Assembly: GCF_905115235.1 (NCBI RefSeq)
Contig: NC_051855.1
Location: 12,018,388-12,082,387 of the forward strand
Origin: Hermetia illucens
Taxonomy: Eukaryota > Arthropoda > Insecta > Diptera > Stratiomyidae
Direction: 5' to 3'
DNA: 64,000 nt
Below, one piece after another: positions 1 through 11,690 of this stretch (positions are counted from its first letter, which is position 1; each line of letters begins with the position of its first letter). The notes under the pieces are model-generated. The model searched no databases, was not told the origin of the DNA, and saw nothing but the letters and a program-made list of their open reading frames with translations. A program made the position numbers and the translations under genes.

Positions 1-205
1 GTCGGATACCAGTCGACTCAGCTGTGAATGAGTACCTGAGTCAAATCAGGGTAATAATCTCCGGCGAGTGCAATGCTGACCCCATTGCCTCCTATAGGGT
101 ATCCTGTAGTGTACTGTTACGGTCTTGAATGAAGTGCTTTAACACACTTCAAGGCTCTGATCCAATATGGATTGTTGCGCCAACGATTATTATTATTATT
201 TGAAG
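1..205 (+). repeat. tRNA-derived SINE, copy 1 (cut by the window edge)
   Basis: The body closely resembles two further copies, at about 30008-30255 (minus strand) and 34680-34890. Shared blocks include a 'cattgcctcctat' segment, 'cacacttcaag', and a tail of ATT repeats ending near 200. The tRNA-like head is missing here because the window begins inside the element. Family membership rests on comparison within the window; I cannot assign a database name. Confidence 0.6.
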
Positions 206-1207
206 CATTCTGTATCAAGATGGAATTTCTTTCTCTCCACCAATCATAGATGTCACTCCAAGCAGTACACGTCATGGGTAGGCAAACTTGCTGCAATGTG
301 GCCTAGAATACAATTGATGCGGACGAGCTTATGAATGTTCAATTTTCCGACTTTTCTACACAAAGGAGCATGCGAAAAGTTAAATTTTCCGAACTTTCTA
401 CGTGAACAATTTTTTGTATATTGCGCCACACGACTGATTCCATGCCGTGCGATTGATCTGACAGTTTGGACGGGACTTTCGCAAGCTCCCCCATGATAAT
501 TGCAGCCAGAGCTTTCAAACCATTTTCACGGTGCGAGAGAAAATTCGCTCCACATTAGCTTATGGGGAAGATAGTATTATTACACTTTTGTTGTGCGGCA
601 ATTCAGCTGATTCATCTGTCACAAAAGAGCGTAGAAGCAGAAAAAAGAAAATGCTCACGATAAGTGGCAAGGGACTAGTGATGGGGGACTATATTCCGAC
701 GTTGTTATTTCGCGAGCTATTTTAATTCAATTGTGAAATAACGTGGAGAGAGGTGTAGATGAGTTTTCATCCTTTTACTTTGTTTAGGGCATACCCAATT
801 TTTCGGTGTTATTATGACGACGGGCAGTTAAAGTTTGGATTACGCATAGCTAGGGCATAGACGAATTGTTCTGAGATCCAATTAAAAACGTTCCTTGAAG
901 ACGTATATCCTTTTGTTTGTGAGAGAAACGATTTTCGCGCAACGGGAACTGTTTCCAACGTTACTAATGGGTCGCCGGCAGCTGTAAATGCCTAAGCCGC
1001 CTCAGCCTAATATTAATGGTCGCTTCTAGACTTAGTAAACAATATGTTTTTATGATGCCTGAGTATGTCTCACCCGGGACTTATTAGCATTTAGTGTGCC
1101 GCACGTCAGAAGTACTTGACGAAGTTATCTTTCTATTAACATTGAACTCGGCTTTGAATCTAAACCCCCAGACAGGAATCTACGCTTGGACTTTCAGTGT
1201 TCTAACA
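206..1207. other. Upstream region of the TEX2-like gene
   Basis: No domain or RNA gene is recognised here. A 64-codon open frame at 531-725 has no known motif and is not called. Since the proposed TEX2 start is at 1208, promoter and 5' UTR sequence probably lie here, but I see no clear TATA box or other core element. Confidence 0.3.
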
Positions 1208-4200
1208 ATGGATCCTCTAAGACTTGGTAAAGGTGTGTTTTATTTGGAGATATTATTTAAAGAATGATGTTAATTTCCATAAAAAATAAAGGTTCGAGCG
1301 GAGCAAATAAGCAGACACCCCCAGGAGATGCCAACACTACAGGTGCGTCCAGAAGCATTCCATTGGCGATACGTTTTAACGCAGGACAAGAAAGTGTGGA
1401 AGAGATTCTCCCATCAACTTACAATGTAGATCCAGCCTCTCCGGTAACGCAATCAGTGTCTTCAATCGTCGATGCAGGGCAACGTTCGTTGTCTAGTAGC
1501 CCACAATTGAATGTAGGTAGATCTCATGAATGGACTTGGAATGATGAGCGAAATCATATCTAACAATGAACAGGATGACTAGCGTGGGAACCCGTCCAGG
1601 GCTGGACAATGCGATGGCCGAAACAGATTAGGTATCAACTTCGTGTTCTTGGTTCAAAATAAACATAAGGATGAAGTAGTACTATGGGCCTGTAAAAGCC
1701 TGAGTATTGGGGCTGTAATTCCTCCCTTAATTCACGCCCCCCTCATACAGCGAGTGATTAGCTCTCAATGGTCTGCCCTCTGATTCTGTGGTCTTAGCCC
1801 CAAGTGACTGCTGAACTGTAGCTCTTCATCAATGCCCCTGTGGCAGCTTATCTCCACTCCGACTGTTGCAACTGGTGTTTATCGGTGGTTAAGCCCTTGA
1901 GTGTTTAACGTAGGTACCTGTCGTAGAGACTTAATCCTACCGTCTTCTTAAGACACGGATTGATTTCGTGACCACAATCAGAGCCCCGCTGTGACAAGCA
2001 AAAAACGGTACCAGTCTATACCAAGTGTATGGCTTAGCATTCATACTGGTGGATGCAAGACATACCTAAATCTCTACCGAAGTAAGGAGTACGGCACCCG
2101 TGTTGAAACGCAACACCACGCCGAGGTCCGAAGGTCTCTTCTCGCTTGAGCATAACCACAACCCCCATGAAGCTCCCACTAGGGGGTCAACTGCAAACAA
2201 CCGAGCTGTACTCACATACAACGGGAATTCTCCTGAAGTATGAGAGTCCAGAGGGCTATTCCGGTTCCCATGGTACCAGTATACCCCTGGTAAGGTTTCG
2301 TGGCCAATTACCACTTCAGATGAGTCCCCGTGCAGACTCGGGTCTGATCGCCCTAATTAGGCCTTTGGAGCATTCGCCTACTGCATCATGGCCGGCAAAC
2401 CAAAATGAGTACAGCGTCTCCCGGTGCCACCACTATGGAGGTTTTTCTCGGCCACTTGGTTTTGGTTTGGCCGACAGGGTTGGCGCCCCGTCTTCGTCAC
2501 CACCACCTCTGAGCACCTGATTATCGGTGGTGAATCATCATCAACGGCGCAACAACCGGTATCCGGTCTAGGCCTGCTTTAATAAAGAACTCCAGACATC
2601 CCGGTTTTCCGCCGAGGTCCACCAATGGTGGTGAATCACCAGCCCTAAAGTTACTAGTTTAGTACTCCAACTCTTGGTTCACTATTTGGCACATTTTCGC
2701 AATATTAGCTTTCTAATGTCTAATTTTCCGGATAGCTGCGTGGTTATACTTCCTACGGAAGACCGCAGTTCACACTATCACACTATCGAATGATGACCAT
2801 GTTCTCTTATGAATGTCACAATGCTGGAATCGTGCCTAGCTTACAATAAGATGTTTGCTGGTGACGAAATCGATGGATGTATGCCCAACCAATCGATGAT
2901 TAATGAGTGTCATAATGTCATGGAAATCCTATAAGTATATAGTTCGATTCAATAGCAATTGGATCCGTACCCACTGGTGATTGCCCCTTCATTCCTCATG
3001 ATATGATTTCCGCTATCAATCTACAAGTATTATTGAAAACATTCTGACTACAGTAAAATGAATTTTAAATACTTTTATTGCGTCTTCATTAAAAAAAAAA
3101 TATATAAAACTAGTCTGATGACTTCAACTGGCGCAAAGACTTCCTCCAAAGCAGCTTCTTCCATCGTAAACGATCAGGTAGCGTAGAAGGTAGTGGTGGT
3201 GGCGGTGGTACATCACCTGGTTCTAGTCTTATAAACAATCTATCAAGTAGCGGAGATCCAAATACAGTTGGTACTTGGAAGTTAATTAAAGGCAAAGTAT
3301 CTCAAGCAATGGAAGATATCAAATCTAAAAATATACCAACACCAGCTACAACAATTTCAGCAACATCATCTCAAAAAGGTAGACATAACTATTATATTTG
3401 AAAAGAAAATAAAAGTCGCAACAAATCCTTTATCCTTTATATATTTCCTTTAAAACAAGCAGATACCACTGGAGGAGCCGATTCAGATCCAGAGACCGCT
3501 ACAAGTGACGATATATCACTAGATCTTTCAACAGGTGCAACTACCACCCAACAATCGTCCATACAAAAACAAAAAGGACTACCTGCGACCTCACAAACTC
3601 AAAATTCTGCTAATGATTCTGATTTTGATGCAGACGCTGAAATACTTGATATTGAAACGATACAAACTCCTGTTGCCCCCCCATCGACTATTAAAAGACC
3701 TTTTGCATCCTTGAGAGCGAAAACTTTATCAGGACCATCTATAAAAACAGTGCCCACTAAAAAACCTACAACCACAGCTAACAAGGACAGTGTTAATGGA
3801 AAAGAAGAGAACAAGCTTTTTAGACGACGCAAAAGGGACAAATTCGAGGATTATTCAGGAAATGTCGGATTTGGGGTGAAGCCGAAGAAAGATGTAGAAA
3901 TTGAAAGTGGCGTTGAAATGTTAGAGGATATGATCCTTCCCCAAAGTACGTCAGGGTCAAATCACCCGGACGATTCGCAAACGGGCAAATATGTCACTAC
4001 TAAGCCTGGAGACGATAAAAGCGGGAGAAATTCACCTTTGCCCGAATATTATGATGCGCTTCCTTCCCTTCCAAATCGAAACAGTCAGCAGGACTCTATG
4101 TCCAAGCATCTAGGCGAAACAACAGCCAATAACAATGCATCACAGCAAAACAAGTGTAAAACCATGGGACAGCTCCTAATGCATTGCCTTCGAACAGCCT

Positions 4201-7200
4201 ATAAATCACGCTCAATAATAGTCACATCGGCTTTACTAGGAATCCTTCTAGTATTACCTCTAGCCGAGTTTTTCCGTGGGGTCATTGCTTGCCTTTTCAC
4301 CATTTCCCTAATAACTTCCATCACCGAAGCATTCAGCCTTCTAATTGAGCGAAACGATGTACTACTTAGGCTCATTGGTCTGCAAGGTAACGGGCCAGAA
4401 AAGATACCTTTTCAAATTCCCGACTATGACAAATTACCGATTTGTGAAATCCCGGCAGCTGAAGAGCATAAACCACTGAAATCATATGCAGTAAGTTTAA
4501 GTGTTAACTATGTTAAGGTAGTCTAAGCTGTATTGTATATTATCAGGGATGGATGACTGAAATCAACAACTATGATCCGTCCAATTTTCACATATCTATG
4601 ACTAGACCGATTTATGCTCGACTTGATGGATCAATCTTGCGGATATCCAACACCAATGCTCGCATTCCAAAACGTTCAATGTGGAACGAGCAACCAATTC
4701 ATAGGAAAAATGTTGTATTCACGAGGCATCGGTGTTTCAATCTGCTTGGTTGTAGGGTAGAAATGTGTCCACGAGGTTTGGCACGAAAGAGGTAAATGTT
4801 GCTTTCTCTGTAGAAAGATATTTCAAGTAATCTCTCTTTTCCATCAAACTAGATACTTCAATAGAAAGTACCCGATTCAGCTTATCATAAACACCGCGGA
4901 CACGGTTCGAATTGATGGTAATATTTAAATATAGATAACAGTTGCCAAAATTGCTTTCTACTTTGATTCAACAGAAAGGAAAAGTGGACGAGGACGTATG
5001 GAAACCGCCCTGCAAGCAGATACTGATATATCCACTACACAGGATGCAGGCTCCATTTCACATCAGAATTCAAACGAATCTAATGACGATCATTCAGATA
5101 GACAAAGTAGTGACTTCGACTTTGGCACGACTGTGCTTCATTCAAATGTAAATATTTCGAATTGTCTATGCTTCTATGCTTTGAAAATAAAAATAACTGG
5201 CTTCCGATTAGCTCCAGAAACTTCACGACAATCAGCAACAACAGGATACCATCAAAGAAACTACCGTCCCGTGTGGTGATGAGACACGTTTGCTCCTATT
5301 TGCACGTTGTGATCGCGAAAAGGAGGATTGGTATAGACGTTTTCTTGCGGCCAGTGTTGGTGAAATCAATGATCAGGAACTACAAAATCCAGATATTGTT
5401 ATGATGACTGATGATGAGATAACAGCTGCAATTCGGGCTGTTCCACCGACGGTATCCGCATTGACTGAACAAAAGGAGGTAAGATTGGTTCTTTGTTGAT
5501 TTGAATTGATGCGGGGAATAGCAGTTGGAAATTAAGGCTCCCTCTTTGACTGGGCAATGGCAGAGGTGTCGACTTCGTGATCTCACGTTTGTACCAGCCG
5601 CGAATGGCAAATACTTGTGAAAGGCTAAACGCTAGAGATATGATTACTTTGAAGTAATAAAAACTTGTTGTTTCTTTTTCGTTGGTGTGGATATTTATTC
5701 TTGCAAATATCGATATTTCGGGAACCACTTGTTCCCTTCATCAGTGCTAACAAGTTTTAAACTTGCCAATTTCGGGAACCACTTGTTCGCTTCATCAGTG
5801 CTAACAAGTTTTAAATATCAAACAAGTTTTAAACTTGTTAGCACTGATGAAGGGAACAAGTGGTTCCCGAAATATCGGTTCTTGTTCACTTGTTCCCTTC
5901 ATCAGTGCTAACAAGTTTTAAACGTGTTAGCACTGATGAAGGGAACAAGTGGTTCCCGAAATATCGGTATTTGCAAGAATAAATATCCACACCAACGAAA
6001 AAGAAACAAGTTTTTATTACTTCAATTAGTTAATCGTTGGAAACACCGCATAATTTCACTCTGATGGTTACTTTTTCTTAATAAAAAAAGGAGAAGGAAA
6101 AAGAAATTGATCTTTCATAATTTGATGCTTTTTTGGTAACAGGAATTGATTTCATCAACGACAGCAACTGAAGGAGGTAGTGATGAAACAGCCAAACGTA
6201 GTAGTAAAACTGGTTTGATGGAAGATGACGATAGCATACCGTTTGAAGGCCTGATAATCGCTCCAAATGCTGCTCGAAACGCGTATGGTTATATTCGGTT
6301 TATGTCCTTATATCAGGTAAGATATTGTCAATATTTTCGTTTTGCCAATAGATTGCTTTAAAATCAATATTTGTTTCGAGTTTAATTTCAGTTGTTTCCT
6401 ATTATTTGGTTTCTATTCTTCTCTTTTTTTTCCTTTCATTTTGTTTGGATCCTTAACGCTCGCTCGCTTGCCCACTTGTTCATCCGAATTTCTCACCTTT
6501 CCAATAATCCCGCTAAAAAATAAAAAACCATAATGAGGCAGAAGGCATGTAGAAAAAGTGCAATAAAAATTCCAGTCATCAAAAGTCCTGAGCATATTAA
6601 GCAGCAAGTATGATTTATTCAATTTTGTTTACTAGTATTCCGTCATTTTTTTTAATTAATTTTAAATTTAACTTTTTATCCTACTGACATAATAGAAGTT
6701 TGTCTTATTAAATTTGTTAGTTTTTGTCTAACTGCTTGATACTTAGAATTACTAGTGGTTAAAGACCGATATGAGCCAGCTCAATTGCTGAACCTGAAAA
6801 GAGACATTCAAAGTTTTCAGACAATTAAGAAATAATGGTTATAATTCAAGCCACTTTCGGACATCATCCTCTATTATTTGACTTAACATTTTCCCTTCCA
6901 ATCCGTTTTTTTACAACACAGAATCGACGCCAAAAAAAGCAAGACGAACTATGGAAAGGTATCGATCAGACCCTATTTCTGGGACCGTCCAGCAGTGTTC
7001 TATGGGCAAATGTGCTCATCGGTCGTGTTCTATACAGTTGCTTAAACGATCAGGCACTCTTAGAAAAAATTCAAGAATTTCTCCAGAAGAAACTTAGTGC
7101 AATCAAACTCCCTAGTTTCATGGAGGACGTTGTGATTGCTCAGACATACTTAGGTGATACGCCACCTCTAATACATCGGGTATCACAGCCAATGTTGGAC

Positions 7201-8212
7201 GAGCGTGGAGTTTGGATCGACGCAGACATAACATATGAGGGTCTTATGCATATGACAATAACAACAAAATTGAATTTACTACGATTGAAGCGGCAACAGC
7301 AGCAAAATAATCAGCAGCCCGCATCCCATGAAGCAGGATTGGGCTCAACAAGTAACGAGTCATACAACAATGATCTAGGTAGTGAGAATATTCTTCAATC
7401 AGAACTAACCAACGGAAGAAGCACAATCTCTGCTGGAGGTGACGGGAGCTCATCTATAGCTATAACTCCTCCTAGATCCACAGACACGACCAACTTTACA
7501 GCAAACTCTGCAATCTATGATAGTGATGCGGAGAGTACAGGAGCTTCCAGCTCGGATTCAGAGGGTCCAGCCTTGGGAACGGTTGATCCAACTTTAGAGT
7601 AAGTGATTCAAATGAACTTTGTAAGGATAATTACAAAATATATGCTTTTCCATCTGAAGTAGTTCAACAGTTCCAAGTGGAACACCCACTAGTGGATCAT
7701 CTCAAACATTTGGTCCGGGTAACAGTCGACGACTACTACGGATTGTTGATCGTATTACAGCCTCGAATCTGTTCCAGTCGGCGACTGAAATTTCCTATAT
7801 ACAACGCGCTATGGAAAATATGAGCACAAAGATCACCCTCAGGGTCGAGCTTAAAGGACTTGTTGCCCGTATTGCTATAAATTTACCACCGCCTCCTTCC
7901 GATCGGATATGGATAGGGTAAGTAGAGATATGTTCAGCTTAGGAGGCACTAAAGGCCTGTAAATTCCATTGAAGTTTCATCAATTTCACACAATTCGCTC
8001 AGTTCAGTCTCCCCTTCCATTTCAGGTTCCGTGGTCCGCCGCGTCTTTGGATATCAGCCAAACCAGCTGTTGGAGATCATACTTTTGATTGGAGTATAGT
8101 AACAAATGTGATAGAAAGCAAGTTATGTGATGAAGTTTATAAGTATTTAGTTTATCCTAATATGGTTGATATAATTGCACCATTTCTTGGTCAGTCAACT
8201 TACAAAGAATAG
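1208..8212 (+). CDS. TEX2-like SMP-domain lipid-transfer protein
   Basis: Encodes an ER membrane protein of the TEX2/Nvj2 family, known to move lipids at ER-endolysosome contacts. Proposed exons: 1208-1226, 1292-1512, 3114-3378, 3463-4490, 4547-4791, 4853-4917, 4975-5147, 5212-5478, 6143-6316, 6922-7598, 7663-7917, 8026-8212; all phases agree and give about 1191 residues (human TEX2 is about 1130). The N-terminal 'SIPLAIRFNAGQE' parallels 'DTIAIHFSASGE' of human TEX2. Two hydrophobic stretches lie near residues 418-460, followed by the family block 'GWMTEINNYDP' and 'LARKRYFNRKYPI', a PH-like end ('DREKEDWYRRF'), then the SMP domain from 'LWANVLIGRVLY' to 'FRGPPRLWISAKP'. The middle is low-complexity. 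The first two exons and the donor at 1513 (gtaggt) are less sure than the rest. AATAAA lies at 8637-8642. Confidence 0.9.
1912..2530. repeat. Dispersed repeat, copy A (in TEX2 intron)
   Basis: A long stretch is closely similar and collinear to 42625-43225, beginning near 'cttcttaagacac' and continuing through 'ctcccactaggggg' to the 'gagcacc' block. Open frames on both strands are shared by both copies, but none shows a known domain, so this looks like the non-coding or poorly conserved part of a mobile element. It sits in the intron 1513-3113 of the TEX2-like gene. Confidence 0.7.
2540..2640 (-). repeat. LINE 3'-tail-like repeat
   Basis: The block starting 'catcatcaacggcgcaacaa' and running through 'tatccggtct' is shared with about 38019-38130. 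It joins directly onto the right end of dispersed repeat copy A. I judge it to be the 3' end of a degraded non-LTR element read on the minus strand, because such sequence commonly trails LINE ORF2 in insects; that is inference. Confidence 0.45.
5649..6025. repeat. Foldback (MITE-like) element with hammerhead-like cores
   Basis: This lies in the TEX2-like intron 5479-6142. Its ends are near-perfect inverted repeats of about 110 bp starting 'ttgaagtaataaaaactt'. Inside, a unit of about 35 bp recurs in alternating orientation: minus at 5711-5744, 5771-5798 and (partial) 5887-5905; plus at 5844-5878 and 5933-5967. Each full unit reads CTGATGA, then a stem GGGAAC-loop-GTTCCC, then GAAA, which is the layout of a hammerhead-ribozyme core with stem II. 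Palindromic 'aacaagttttaaacttgtt' spacers separate units. No transposase and no clear target-site duplication are seen. Confidence 0.8.
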
Positions 8213-8660
8213 ATTGATAGCGAAGAACATATATTTGGACTAAGTATGAAGAGTAATGAGAGGCAGTAGTAAAGAGACTTTAAAAGAAAAAGACATGCGC
8301 TTGAATAGTTTATTGTGCTTTCCGTTTTCCCCCTTAAAAATGAAGTAATACCAATGAGTCGATAAGTTGAAACAATTTCGAGCTTTTGCATCAATTTTCC
8401 TCTTTTGCGTTCCAACTATAAACGGTTCAGTGGACACTTCGAAAAAAGGTTCTGACTTCGTCTTGCTTATACTTTATCCAATAAAGCTGACTGATTTAAT
8501 GAGAAGCAAAGAAATTGCACTAGAAAAGAAGCAATACAGAAGAAAGGACCAAATTAACCAAAAGAAATTCGGAACATTTTTTTTTTGCCAAATATTTGAG
8601 AATAATTCAGTGTTGTTTATATGAATGTGTATGTACAATAAATAAAAGAAGAAATATAGT
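8213..8660 (+). other. 3' UTR of the TEX2-like gene
   Basis: AT-rich sequence directly after the stop codon, with AATAAA at 8637-8642 and an earlier 'ccaataaagc' near 8480. The later signal, followed by an A-rich stretch, is the likelier cleavage site. No other gene is seen. Confidence 0.5.
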
Positions 8661-9998
8661 AACAGGGCTGAACACCATACAGTGAAAATTCGAAATTTTT
8701 TGGTCCGCTCAACTTCGACACCCACTGCGCCTCACCACCCAATTTCCCGTTGTTCTATCCATCATTTCCCCGACAGGGACTCTGGATAAGGCGACCCTAC
8801 CAGTTCGCTGAAGTGCGGTCCAGGACGCCTCGAGATACTTGCACTCCTCTACCAGTGTTCTGCATCATGTGATCCTGTCACCCTCTCTCAATGTCTGACC
8901 TATCCACTGCCACTTATGTCTCCAAATCAACACATTCACGGGTAACTGGCCTGTGTGTCGATGAAATACTTCGTTCGAAATTCTATGACGCGTCGCAGAC
9001 AAATGTTGGTGAAGGCTTGAAGTTTTTGACTAACAGTGATAGTGTCTACATACCTTACTCCCATATATCAACACAGATTTAAGACAAAGCACCGAAGGTG
9101 GATGTAGTGCTGTTAATGTGTCGAATGATATCAAGTTCGATGAAACTTTGGCAACTGTGTCGGAGGCAAGGTGTTCTCACCGCCGGCAATGCAAACGGTG
9201 GTTCTTGCTCCGATGTGCCACCAGCACGGAGGAACCCGGGACGTGATCCCGCAAATAGAATTACCGGGTAAACCTGACGCTTCGCGGACGCTTTGTTAGA
9301 GTATCCGCCGGTTCGGCGAAGACCTTCAGCCTCGACAAGGAGACCCATTTGGGCCCGCCCCGAACGTGGAGCTTGAAGAAGCTCTCGTCGCTCCAGTTCC
9401 TGGGGGTATCGAACTCCAGCGTCGTATATCGGGAAGGTGGAATCGGCCGCAGTTTCGAAACTGCGTCCCTGAATAGACGCACCATGCTGGAGTTGCTTCA
9501 CCCTGCTCTGATATCCAGCACAAGGTCGGCGTGGAGTCGCAGATCCGTATCATTTCCATGATTTTATGGAGGGGGAAAGGAATGGTGCCCTCTTTTCAAA
9601 CCCCGTAAAAACTCGATGCGCCCATCGCCCTTAAAATATCATGGCCATTCAAAGTGGGGTTCCTGTTACATCAGCATGGTCTAGTTGAATTTTCAAGCCT
9701 ATCCCCTGAGGATAAAGAGAAAGATTTTCTTTTTCTAACCTCGTTAAAGGACTGCGGCGATTACCATCCCTTTAAACGATAGGATTTAATTTTGGGCCCT
9801 ACTCCCGCAGTGGCAAAGGATGTTCTCTCTCTCTCTCTCAAATTCCCACCATCTAATCGGGGGTATTTTGATACCATTATGGTAAAGTTAGATTTGGCAA
9901 CCATACCCCTGGAGAGTAAGACTGTAAAGATCTACAGAAGGAAAAAAAATGTCTCGCTTTTCCACTGTTGCTAAACACATTCGGAGCAGTTAGCAACC
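8661..9998. other. Unclassified repeat debris
   Basis: GC content and texture change sharply after the TEX2 3' UTR, as in transposon-derived DNA. Open frames on the minus strand between 9079 and 9560 (up to 140 codons) overlap in several frames and show no domain I can name; a CT microsatellite lies near 9825-9840. Given the flanking LINE pieces, this is most likely degraded mobile-element sequence, but I cannot give a family. Confidence 0.35.
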
Positions 9999-10310
9999 GT
10001 GATGGATGCCGCATCCGGTACAATCATCTCAAAATTCGTTAAATTACAACGCCTTCAGTGGACAGGCCATGTCCAACGAATAGGTGTCGATCGCATGCCT
10101 AGAAAGGTTATGAACAGACGACGTGTCGACGAAGCGAGACTACCAGGAAGACCGGGAGCACGGTGGGAGAACAGAATATATACGGACGCCGAGCAACTAC
10201 TGGGCTTCCAAGATTGGAGGATGCGGTCACGTGACCGAGATAATTGGAGGACAACGATCCAAGCGGCCAGGGTCCGACGTCGGGCTGTAGTGCCACGATG
10301 ATGATGGTGG
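9999..10310 (+). mobile_element. LINE ORF2 C-terminal fragment
   Basis: The translation has the typical tail of insect non-LTR element polyproteins: 'LQRLQWTGHVQRIGVDRMPRKV', a 'GRPGARWENRI' block, and a basic end 'AARVRRRAVVPR' followed by a stop. No endonuclease or reverse transcriptase part is attached, so it is a 5'-truncated or fragmented copy. Confidence 0.7.
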
Positions 10311-10439
10311 TTTGCAACATCAGCACGGTAAAGCAACAGCAATTATTCACAACACGCTCTCTTTTCTTCAACATCATAGAACTTAAGGAAGTTGCTAGTA
10401 AAGTTGCATGGAACGTAGTTGACTAGCCTATAGGACAGG

Positions 10440-11500
10440 GTGCAAATCTATAGGCGTTTTAGCTCCATATTGTGTGACTATATCTAAAAAACAAACTGAT
10501 ATAGATTCTGTGGATGGCTTCAATGTTAACTCCCTGCTGATAATCAGGTGAAAGTTAACAATGAACTCATCCACAGCACAGCCCTCCGTAACACCTATAA
10601 GGAGGAAATGAATACAACAATAACTGCAGTCAACAGAAGCCCCGGAGATGATGCATAAACAAATGATCTTCACAATCACCTGAAGAACTTTATCATTAAT
10701 ACGGCCGCAGACATACTTGGCCCCAGTCGCAAAAAAAGTCGGAACGGTTGGTTCGACAATAAATGTAAGCTAGGAACGGAACGGAAGAATGCTACATACC
10801 GAGTAATGTTGTATTTGCAAAAACCCGGGCACGCATGGAGACTTACCGGGAACTCCGTCGAGCGGAAGAACGACTTCACAAATGGAAAAAGGAGGCCTGA
10901 GAAAACCAGCAAAATTTTACGATCAAGTCATCAGGATGAAGCCGTATACACCCGGATGCTCATCCCGCCGAGACAAAGAGGGAAATCTGATTTCCGACAA
11001 GATGGGCATATTGGAACGATGGGTTGAAAATTTTGATGAACTGCCCAACAACCAGAGCCTCGGCGAGTTGGAGGTCCCGCCAACTGAAGATGACGGACAA
11101 ATACTGCCACCAACAAGTATAGAAGAAACAGTCCGTGCAATTCATCGGCTTAAAAATCATAAATCGCCAGAAGTCGATGAAATTACAGCCGAAGTGGTTA
11201 AATATGGAGGCGACCAATTACACCAAGTGGTTCATCAACTTGTGCTCAAGGGACAGCGAATCAATGCCTGACGACTGGCAGCGGGGCATTATCTGTTTCA
11301 TACATAAAAAGGGACATATCACACGGCGCAGCAATTATAGAGGTATCTCGTTGCTGCGTGGAACATCATTAGCCCAAACCACACAGGCTTCACTCCAGGC
11401 AAATCAGCAACACATCAGATTTGTTCTCTGCAGTAAGTGGTCAAAGGGTAGTATAGGTTCCAGGGCGAAACGTGGATTGAACCAAGCTGAACCAACAGCT
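10440..11500 (+). mobile_element. LINE ORF2 fragment: linker and start of reverse transcriptase
   Basis: Translated pieces read 'AADILGPSRKKSRNGWFDNK', then 'MKPYTPGCSSRRDKEGNLIS', then 'TVRAIHRLKNHKSPEVDEIT' and 'ESMPDDWQRGIICFIHKKG' with 'RSNYRGISLL'. These are the linker and first reverse-transcriptase blocks of an RTE-like LINE. The frame is broken several times and the catalytic part is missing, as sequence unlike LINE begins near 11370. Part of it recurs at 13141-13540 in a second damaged copy. Confidence 0.75.
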
Positions 11501-11504
11501 CTAC

Positions 11505-11690
11505 TACCAAACCCTATCTCCACCTCCACGTGGTGACCGCTGGGAGCTCTTTCTTAATGAAAAGCTGCAGACGGAGAAGCATGAAGGCGATTCTCCCGCG
11601 CCTAAAAACGGGACAAATTGTACCAACTGGTCCTCCAGATTGGGGGTTGGGTAGGGCTGACAACCATAAACACGCATACCTGCCTGACAA
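11505..11690 (+). repeat. LINE 5'-leader-like repeat
   Basis: 'ccacgtggtgacc', 'cagacggagaag' and 'taaaaacggg' blocks match 36520-36610 in order. The following 'gacaaattgtaccaactggt' segment matches 12776-12840, which directly precedes a LINE endonuclease frame. This is best read as the 5' end of a third copy of the same LINE, cut off near 11690. Confidence 0.5.

Noticed and set aside
531-725. 64-codon open frame upstream of the TEX2-like gene
   Set aside because: No known motif, and it lies where promoter and leader are expected. Length is unremarkable for chance.
5649-6025. CRISPR-like spaced repeats
   Set aside because: Repeats alternate in orientation, spacers are palindromic and the host is an insect; it is a foldback element.
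9079-9561. Overlapping minus-strand frames of up to 140 codons
   Set aside because: Several frames are open at once, no domain is recognisable, and the setting is transposon debris.
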